Assembly (NCBI GenBank): GCA_038496445.1
Contig: JALMLS010000392.1
Coordinates: 1-22,010, forward strand
Direction of reading: 5' to 3'
DNA: 22,010 nucleotides
Origin: Trichosphaerium sp. ATCC 40318
Lineage: Eukaryota > Discosea > Flabellinia > Trichosidae
Within the stretch, counting starts at the first letter, position 1. Each line of letters begins with the position of its first letter. Made by a program: the position numbers and the translations under genes. Below are positions 1 through 6,803 of the stretch, piece by piece. A model generated the notes under the pieces. It was not told the DNA's origin. It did no database searches and was given only the letters and a program-made list of their open reading frames with translations.

Positions 1-81
1 ACAAATGGGTTTTCGGTCTACCAACACGACGACTTCAAGCAGTGGAAATATGGGAGTCCACAGTACGTTTACGAGTGGTGA
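1..81 (+). CDS. Possible 3' terminal exon of an upstream gene (partial)
   Basis: Frame 1 is open from the window edge to a TGA at 79-81 and encodes 26 residues, including NGFSVYQHDDFKQWKYGS, which has a natural-looking mix of aromatic, charged and polar residues. I do not recognise the family. An overlapping ATG-started ORF at 5-229 in another frame is longer but low in complexity (runs of T, S and N) and looks less like protein. A GTGAAC at 79 could also be a splice donor, so the stop might not be used. The call rests only on composition. Confidence 0.25.
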   Translation, partial: TNGFSVYQHDDFKQWKYGSPQYVYEW

Positions 82-1674
82 ACTTGAAGGAGGGTACACC
101 CAAAACAGTTTCTTACTTTATTCTTACTCGAATAGGCTAAAGAAGCAAAAGACAAACCAAAGGGTAAGGAGCTATGGAATCAAGGCATTGGCTGGTGTAT
201 ATGATATCAATGTACTAATGAAGGTTTAAATGCATTAAAAGGTGCTTGTATTGTTAGATGCTAAGCAAATATGGTTTCAGGCTTTCGATAAGTTTAAGGA
301 GTTCACTACTATCTTTTTTAGTGGATGAATACAGTATTGTTCGAACAAAGTAATCCATATTTTGAGCTCAGTTTTGTTTATCAGTGTGAGGATGTAGTTC
401 GCTTTAACAACTGCTGCTGGTTTACTTATGTACTAGCTCCCATAATACAAACTCTTAGGGATGAAAAAGGTGTAGGTTCTAAGTAATAACGAACTAAAAC
501 TTGGGATTATTGATAATCTTTTTCTAGTGCTAATCTGGGTCAACTCCGCACCAAATGAAGGCACTACAACACTTGTTGAATTAGTACCTTAATCTCTGCA
601 CTGTAGTGACACAGAGCATCCAAAAAGTCTAGACACGTGCGCGGTATCTATGTTTTGAAGATGACAACAGTAATAATTGTGAACCTTTGATTAAATTACA
701 GTGAACCTTACGAATAAATATCTACTGATACATGATGTTAGTTCAATCCAGAGGTGAGTAGGGGATTGGTTTTTGAGATAATTCAAAAAAAAGTAGCGTA
801 AAAAATTCAACAAGAGTATTTAAACTCGAAAGAGCACCAAATTACGCGATGCCGCTCACTTGGTATCGTGCTTATTTACTCTTGAAGTTCCATTATCGCA
901 AAAGCTCTAAACATTCACCAACTTGAGAGATCTACTATGAATTTACACTGTACACTCATACAGGTGAAAACCAACCGCTTGATTGGTATTTTATTATAAA
1001 ATTGCGCCAAAAACCGTTTTTGAGGTACTACACGCAATCTAATATCCGATTCTACACTACACACCCATCAAGCAAAAGAGTTAGCTTTTGAAGTCATGGC
1101 AACCACGTTTACACTTAGTATTGTGCTTGTACACTCTCAACAATCAGGGAGTCCTTCAAAAAGCGGTTGGTAGCGTTTTAGGTCTTTTTTGACGGTTTTT
1201 ACCGTAAACGCTGTGAAGTAAAATGCACCAACGGATTTTCAAGTACGGTTACTATTTGGTACAACGGTGGATTGTTTTGAGAGAAATGAAAAGAACAAGA
1301 AGAAAATATTTTCAATCTACAGCGTTTTTGCAACTAATCAATCAAACAAATTCTCCTTTTACGCCATAGTAATATTACGGTTTTATTTGCGCCAACTAGT
1401 TGCTTTAGGTTAAAACACTGTATGCATTGGAGATTTCTTTAACGGCACCAAAAAACTGCACGCCTTGAAACTGTGCCGCTTTGATGCTTTTCATTTGATC
1501 GCTTTCGTGATGTTAATTCTGCAGTTGTTTGAAGTTTGTAAAAATCCAGTTAATCACTCTAGCCACCCCTTCAGAGAATGCGAGAACGGTTTGAACTAGG
1601 TTCATTGTGAAAATTGAATAATTTTAAAATCAAAAACGCAAAACGCACTAGGGTATAGCAACTGCTTACAGAAA
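82..1674. other. Intergenic region upstream of the BTG gene
   Basis: About 1.6 kb of AT-rich sequence with no convincing ORF on either strand. It holds a nested inverted repeat at 1172-1212, two E2F-like strings (GCGCCAAAAA near 1004 and TTTGCGCC near 1387), recurrent AAACGC/GCGTTT hexamers (1172, 1206, 1321, 1633) and one CACGTG at 634-639. These could be promoter elements of the downstream BTG gene, but that is inference from position. I see no RNA gene or transposon here. Confidence 0.5.
1172..1212. repeat. Nested inverted repeat (41 bp)
   Basis: Outer arms AGCGTTT (1172-1178) and AAACGCT (1206-1212) enclose an inner hairpin ACGGT-TTTT-ACCGT (1192-1205). It lies about 460 bp upstream of the BTG start. 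It could be a protein-binding palindrome or a chance fold; nothing else indicates a function. Confidence 0.4.
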
Positions 1675-2601
1675 ATGCCACACCAAACAACAAACAGCTC
1701 TTCTTCGTTGACAAGTACAGGTCCAATGTCTAACGAACTCAACGCAGCACTTAATTACTTGAGTAAACGGCTACGAGAGGATGTATCTGCGGAAGAAAAA
1801 AAAGAGCTTCGAAATTTCTTACTTCAGATCATTACCGACAGATTTGAGGGCCACTGGTACCCTGAAAATCCTTCTAAGGGAAACGGATACAGGTTAGTAG
1901 CATGAATTCTGTTACATAATCACTTGTGTTTTTGCCCTTTTTAAGTGTAATCAATCAAACGATTTCAATCTAGACATTAATTCAATCTAGATCAATCATG
2001 TATAATGGCGACAAGATTGATAAGGTGTTACGTGATGCTGCTGAACAAGCGCACATACCAGGTGGGCTTACTCATAAATTGGTGCGTTTTTTGGATTTAC
2101 TCAAAATACTTAAAAACACATTTGTGATCGCTTACCTGCAAAAAAAAAAAGCAAACTCATGATAGATTGTACTTACGTTTCTATTTTTAGGGTGAAGATA
2201 ACTTTGTACTATGGATTGACCCTGGTTGCGTGAGCGTCAAGTACACAAGTGGCAAGTACAGACACCATGTACATACGCTATACCAAAAACCGTTTTCAAC
2301 AAACATATCAAAGAGTTACAAGAAACCAATAACAAAAACAAATGTACATAAGCCTTGGTCCACACATGGCGTTTGGATACCTCCCACAAACAAAACGTCA
2401 AATTTCTCACAAGGTGAACCAAAGAGACTATCGCCTAAGTGTTTGAGTGCAACTTCACAGGCGTTCTATCCTTCTAAAGGTCAAACATCACGTGATGTTA
2501 CTTCTTGCAGGTCAGATGACAAGATTACGTTTCACACAGCTCCAGCCTATGGAAATAATGATATGCGCTTTCGAACAGTGTTTTATAACACAAGTGTGTA
2601 A
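1675..2601 (+). CDS. BTG/Tob family (antiproliferative) protein, 3 exons, 239 aa
   Basis: Exons 1675-1892, 1991-2081 and 2191-2601; donors GTTAGT and GTGCGT; phases agree across both joins. The BTG domain is clear: an N-terminal helix region with LNAALNYLSKRL, box A with HWYPENPSKGNGYR (residues 60-73), and box B with FVLWIDPGCVSVKY (108-121), matching the family's HWFPEKPSKGSGYR and LWVDPxEVS patterns. Known family members bind the CCR4-NOT deadenylase (CAF1) and slow cell growth. After residue 121 the tail is about 118 aa of Lys/Ser/Thr/Pro-rich sequence without a recognisable motif; I see no PAM2 motif of the Tob type. The start is the first ATG of the open frame, with a 16-residue Ser/Thr-rich leader before the domain. 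AATAAA at 2602-2607 directly follows the stop. Confidence 0.87.
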
Positions 2602-2607
2602 AATAAA
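2602..2607 (+). terminator. Poly(A) signal AATAAA of the BTG gene
   Basis: AATAAA begins on the base after the TAA stop (2599-2601). Only 36 bp separate this stop from the stop of the convergent F-box/LRR gene, so each gene's cleavage site probably lies inside the other's transcribed region. Confidence 0.6.
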
Positions 2608-2637
2608 TGGAAAAAAACTTAATCATACTATAACCGT

Positions 2638-3807
2638 CTAGTTTATTCCAGTGTTCTTTTCTACAATTTCAAGCCCAGGTATAGCACACCGCATCGCATC
2701 CAATTGTTCTTGTGTAATATCATGATATTCATAATACCGCCTGTCTATGACTCCAGGTGTACTGCCACAAAGAACAAAGGTGCGCAAGTTTGTTAGTGAA
2801 AATAAATACTTAATGCCAATATTTGATATTTTAATACAGTGAGACAAGTCCAAATGTTTTAGGTTGGTGAGAGTTCCATACAGCAATAAATCATCGTCAA
2901 TCACTTCACAATTGAAAAGCGTCAGAGATTCGAGAGAAGCTAGTTTGGAAAGACTAGACAGTTGCTTAATAAGCCATTTGGATTTTGCCTCCAAGTGCAA
3001 CTTTTTCAGTGAGGTGAACTCTGCGAAAGCTCTGGCGGTTGTTGCCGCTCGTCCAAGAATTGTAAGCGATGTAAGTCTTTTCATACAAAAATGCAAAGGC
3101 TTGAAACCGCTATCCGTCAGAAACTGGTTCTTCTCAAATCCACGTGATATCTCAAGTGTTAGCTCCTCCATGTTTGAAAGTGAGGCTAATCCAGGTAATG
3201 TGCTATCACTAATGATGCAACCCCTCAACGAAAGTACCCTTAAATTGTGTAGAGCACCCAATGATACTAAGGTTCCAATGTTGGGGTATTGATATGTATG
3301 GTATTGTCCATCAGGTTCATCCTCGCATCCACCAACAAGTTCAAGTTTTTGTAAATTAGAAAAAAGAGATAGGCGCTTCAAGCCTTTAGAAGTAACGCCC
3401 ATGGGTAATGAAAGACATGTCAGATTTGGAAAACTAGCCAAGTCCTCTATAAAATCATCTTTGAACCACGTGTAAGATGTAGATATATCACGTGTAAACT
3501 GGAGATTGTAAGATTCTGTTTGTTTTTTTTGGATGTTAAACGTCTCCAGGTACATGGGATGGTTTTTAAAAACCACAGTCGCTACTGTGTCGGTGTAAGG
3601 AAAGAGTTCAACATAACGCGATTCGTTTTTGTTACAGCGATAGTGAAAACCAATACAAAGCGATGAAATCATTCTAGTGGAATACAAGAACCTGTGCCAC
3701 GTAGTAGATGTACAAGACAACCTCTTTTTATCGTACTCTGATAAAAAAGCTGCAATAATGTACCACTCGTCCGCACCAAGTATTTTAATTGCTAAGGGGT
3801 GTTCCAT
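2638..3807 (-). CDS. F-box/LRR-type protein, intronless, 389 aa
   Basis: A single uninterrupted ORF on the minus strand. I take the ATG at 3807 as start; the open frame extends 27 nt further but has no ATG there. Residues about 10-50 look like a divergent F-box (LGADEWYIIAAFLSEYD followed by a Trp/His/Arg-Phe helix). From about residue 110 to the end there are repeated leucine-rich units of the LxxLxLxxC/G type, for example NLRVLSLRGCIISDS and NLKHLDLSHCIKISN, typical of cysteine-containing LRRs in Fbxl proteins. Known F-box/LRR proteins recruit substrates to SCF ubiquitin ligases; the substrate is not inferable. It is the only sizeable intronless host gene here, which could reflect retroposition or family expansion. 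The AATAAA signal overlaps its last codons (2642-2647, minus strand). Confidence 0.75.
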   Translation of the reverse strand: MEHPLAIKILGADEWYIIAAFLSEYDKKRLSCTSTTWHRFLYSTRMISSLCIGFHYRCNKNESRYVELFPYTDTVATVVFKNHPMYLETFNIQKKQTESYNLQFTRDISTSYTWFKDDFIEDLASFPNLTCLSLPMGVTSKGLKRLSLFSNLQKLELVGGCEDEPDGQYHTYQYPNIGTLVSLGALHNLRVLSLRGCIISDSTLPGLASLSNMEELTLEISRGFEKNQFLTDSGFKPLHFCMKRLTSLTILGRAATTARAFAEFTSLKKLHLEAKSKWLIKQLSSLSKLASLESLTLFNCEVIDDDLLLYGTLTNLKHLDLSHCIKISNIGIKYLFSLTNLRTFVLCGSTPGVIDRRYYEYHDITQEQLDAMRCAIPGLEIVEKNTGIN

Positions 3808-4386
3808 CTGTGCGTAGATTTGAAAATAGAACAAGTTTGGAACGGTAGAATTAGTATGACGAAAGAACCTGTTAGCTGAACGCTGTGTAACACAAGTTTA
3901 TTTACAGTAGCAACTTCTGAGGGGCAGCAGTGTGGATTTAATGGTTATCATTATCACGTGTACTATCGCTTGTTGGCATGTGCTTTGTTCAACGTATTGT
4001 CGAACGACAACACATTGTCTGTGGTGGCTCTTTTTAACTCAACGCCGCTAAACTATGGTATTTGACTTGAAATGTCCTTTTTCTGTAGAAAACAACTTTA
4101 CCGTTCTGTGTTTCAGAAGTTCTGGCAGCTCTCCGACCGCGTTTTCGTCTTAGTGGCGGTAGTGGGTGATTTCTGCTTGCTATCGTATAAACTGCTTCGG
4201 TTGGTTGCTTGTCTTTGTTGGATCAGGCCAGCTCATTCAAACGCCTGAAATGTCTCACATTTCAGACATTACAATCAATCACTGTCTTTTACCTTCAACG
4301 GGAAAAGCTGTATCTCGATAGGTGTATCAATACAAACGAGACAAGTAGTACTCAACCGCATACGGTTAAAGAAGAATGTTGTAGAT
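3808..4386. promoter_or_regulatory. Divergent intergenic region between the F-box/LRR gene and the 4387 locus
   Basis: No supported coding sequence: the open frame from 4209 starts at TTG rather than ATG and does not look like a known protein. A CACGTG (3955-3960, context ATCACGTG) lies about 150 bp upstream of the F-box/LRR start and is a candidate bHLH/bZIP-type site. The region probably holds promoters for both neighbours. Confidence 0.35.
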
Positions 4387-4836
4387 GGCCAAGAAGAATA
4401 AACCAGCTCTTACAGTTCGTAAAAAAGATAAGCATCTCCTACCATCAACGTGCCTACCCCTTGATATCCTCTGCAAATAAATCAAAACGTGGCGATACAT
4501 CGATCTCCATCACCATGTTCAAAGTGTAAAAAGCAAGCTTTGGATAGAACAGTAAGTTCAGTTTTACAAAAAGGCAGCACCAAAGGAAGACGATGTTGAC
4601 GGGTTCTGTATCAGCGCTCCTTTTGACGATAATGCTGTAACAGATATAGTTCCTGTGATTGGATTGATACAAAGCGTTAAGATTGTTTTGATTTATTGTC
4701 TGTTTCATTCAAGTTTTGGGTGTGTACTAAAATGTCGAAAAAAAAGTCGAAAAAATGTCAAAGTGATATTGAACTGTTCGCCACAAAGGGAGACAACTGG
4801 GTTATGGCGCTCAGTCGCCGCTAGGCTCTGCCCCCA
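4387..4836 (+). pseudogene. Unresolved coding-like locus (gene with unclear introns, or decayed gene)
   Basis: An ATG at 4387, preceded by an in-frame TAG, opens a Lys-rich reading (MAKKNKPALTVRKKDK) that stops near 4480. Further protein-like pieces follow in other frames: one with CSKCKKQALDRT ending at a good donor-like GTAAGT near 4543, one with KKAAPKEDDVDGFCISAPFD, and, after a plausible 39 nt intron (about 4676-4714), a last piece with DIELFATKGDNWVMALSRR and a TAG at 4834-4836. The first junctions cannot be joined in phase with normal introns; around 4543-4553 the frame shifts by one base relative to the next piece. It may be a real gene whose introns I mis-see, or a recent pseudogene. 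The family is not recognised. Confidence 0.3.
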
Positions 4837-4856
4837 AACCCCCCCTAAAAGGGGGC
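4806..4856. repeat. GC-rich hairpin cluster
   Basis: Within AT-rich DNA, 4806-4819 forms GGCG-loop-CGCC, and 4841-4855 forms CCCCC-TAAAA-GGGGG. A preceding GCCCCC (4830-4835) can alternatively pair with GGGGGC (4851-4856). The C runs give runs of 5 and 7 G on the minus strand. It overlaps the end of the 4387 locus and lies about 150 bp upstream of the hydrolase-like gene. It may be a terminator-like structure or a relic of a dispersed GC-rich repeat; neither can be shown here. Confidence 0.5.
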
Positions 4857-5001
4857 TTTCTAAATAGTTCCTATGACATAATATAGGATAATTAGTGTGC
4901 CGAATTTTCGACTTTTTTTTGACAAAGTTCTACATATTTGGGTTTCCCAAGTTTTGAACTTGAACACCAAATACCAACTCTTTATTGTCAAACACTTCAA
5001 A

Positions 5002-6466
5002 ATGTCACAACTCGTGCCTGTTACATGCATAATTCTCGTTTTACTTTCCCTTCACGTGATATGCGGTCCTCCTGATCTATCTTTAGCGACAATACCTGTC
5101 GGTTACTACGGTGGTCAGAACGTAAGCCATAGATCAGAAGAAAGCCTTCACATGCTTGCAAAAATGCGTGTGATACTAATAGAAAAGTGGGAAGGCCCGT
5201 GTTGGGATGAATGTATGGCAAACTCGACACACGACCCACCTATACCATGCCAAGCATCTTGTGGTGCTGATTTATATCAAGTAAGGACTATGAAGGAAGC
5301 ACAGGCAATTAACCCTAAATTATCCATTGTTTTTTACTTAAACACGTTGTACGACTTTGGGTTCATTACAATACATCAAAAGGCATTAGATATTGGTGCT
5401 GATGTTGTCATGACTAATGGTAAACTCATGTCCATAAAGAATGATAACGGTATGCCTCATGTAAACACTTTTGATCAAGGAAAGAAAAAAACACGTGATA
5501 TGTGGTTAAAGTTTTTGGCGGATAAAAAAGTAGATGGCGTTTTCCCTGATAAGACTTATATAAGAGCATTCTATAACGAGTCTGAAGAATTTTGGTACGG
5601 CGAGGAAGTTAAAACAACAACTTAAAACAGCTTTTTCTTTCGAACTTTCTTTGTCAGCTTTTTCCTTTACCTTTTCTTTAATGCACGTGATTTATTTACG
5701 GGATCTTGAATGTGGTTTCTTTCCTTTTGCTTAGAAGTTTACGCATCGTCGCTCATTTTTGGAGGCAAAAAGACAAGCTACATTCCAACTTTATCTTGCT
5801 ATTTTGACATGCTTGTATCAACTGCTAACAAATTTGTCTTCAGGCAATTATGCGAATCAAACAATGACATCAGTGATTGGAACGAATCTTGTGGAGAGAT
5901 ATCAGAAGCTGATGCTAAAGCATATAATGAAGGAAAAGATCTGTTGATGGATGGTATTTATAAATTATTCGGTAAGAATGGTGTTGTTTTCTTCAATACA
6001 ACACGAACTGTTGGTACGAGAAATTATCAACCAGCGGAGATAATTGAAGGTGTAAAAACTGCTTTCAAAACGGGTGCTACTTATGTTTACTTGACAGTAC
6101 GTGAACGTTTTGGTCAACAACACTTTTTTTTTTTTTGCAACTTTGTTTGTTATTGCTTGTAATCTATCACGTGATTTTTTGTTTTGTTGATACTTACAAA
6201 AATGTGCTTAGCTCGCTGGGCATGAAGCAAGTGCGCAGCCTGGCTGGATTTGTTCTCAAAGGCATATCATTATGTTCTTGTTGGCAGTTGAAGAAGGATG
6301 TATTCTAGGATGTAATGGCTGGGATCCTCAATTTGATAAGCCTCTTGGAAATCCATTAGGACCAGCTACAGTCGAAGGAGATGTTTACACCCGTAAATTT
6401 GCTTCAGGAACATCTGTAACATGGAATACAAAGACAGACCAAGGCGAAATTAACTGGTCTTCCTAA
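5002..6466 (+). CDS. Secreted TIM-barrel glycoside-hydrolase-like protein (GHL15-like), 3 exons, 366 aa
   Basis: Exons 5002-5594, 5844-6096 and 6212-6466; donors GTACGG and GTACGT; phases agree. The chosen ATG is followed by a classic signal peptide (SQLVPVTCIILVLLSLHV then Cys-Gly), so the product is probably secreted or lumenal; the open frame starts earlier but without this logic. The mature part shows evenly spaced hydrophobic strands ending in acidic or polar residues: VILIEKWEG, SIVFYLNTLYDF, ADVVMTNGKLM, VDGVFPDK, GVVFFNTTR, TYVYLTLAGHEA and the C-terminal GCILGCNGWDPQFDKPLG. This fits a (beta/alpha)8 barrel such as the putative glycoside hydrolase group GHL15; Asp of VFPDK and Glu of IEKWEG are candidate catalytic residues by inference. 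Several Cys pairs suit an extracellular protein. AATAAA lies 12 nt after the stop (6478-6483). The family assignment is from memory of its pattern, not a search. Confidence 0.6.
5595..5843 (+). other. Intron 1 of the hydrolase-like gene, with an open reading frame
   Basis: The 249 nt intron runs from GTACGG to TTTGTCTTCAG. An open frame in its 3' half continues into exon 2, so a longer exon 2 (acceptor near 5741, CTTTTGCTTAG) is an alternative. I prefer the 5844 acceptor because the phase then joins FW to QLCESNND, and because the extra 34 residues do not resemble the rest. A CACGTGATTT lies at 5684 and another in intron 2 at 6168. Confidence 0.5.
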
Positions 6467-6803
6467 CTTAGTAATTCAATAAAAACAGAGAGTTGAAATG
6501 CAACGTCAAACCCAATTCTTTTGAAACAAGTACTTGAGTGCTCGAAAAAGTGTAGGCGTTGTACAACGCCATCGCTACAAGCGCTGCTTGATACTCGTAT
6601 TTCTATACCGCACCCTTCATCAATCCCAGAACTGGTACAAACTTTGATAGTCACCAGCAGGTGATAAAGAATGTTGCTTACTGCCATCTATTGTTCATTT
6701 TCTACTAAAAATACAACTTTTAGCAAGTTCAAATCATTTAAATGTCAACTTTGTTATCAAAAGAGGCTCAGTCAGAACAAAAAACTACTTGTCATTCTCT
6801 ATT
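6467..6803. other. 3' intergenic region between convergent hydrolase-like and RING genes
   Basis: Short open frames exist on both strands (for example minus 6687-6463, and a plus frame containing KQVLECSKKCRRCTTP), but none has a start codon in good context together with matching splice sites. The 3' UTRs of the two convergent genes should lie here. A further, unseen exon of the RING gene could also lie here (see that entry). Confidence 0.35.

Noticed and set aside
5-229. ATG-started ORF of 74 codons at the window start
   Set aside because: Low-complexity Ser/Thr/Asn start, and it overlaps a more protein-like frame ending at 81; no domain.
4209-4529. Plus-strand ORF of 106 codons
   Set aside because: Begins at TTG, has no early ATG and no recognisable domain; other frames in the same DNA look more protein-like.
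6463-6687. Minus-strand ORF of 74 codons, considered as the last exon of the RING gene
   Set aside because: It does not supply the missing CPxC pair at any phase-compatible acceptor I could find.
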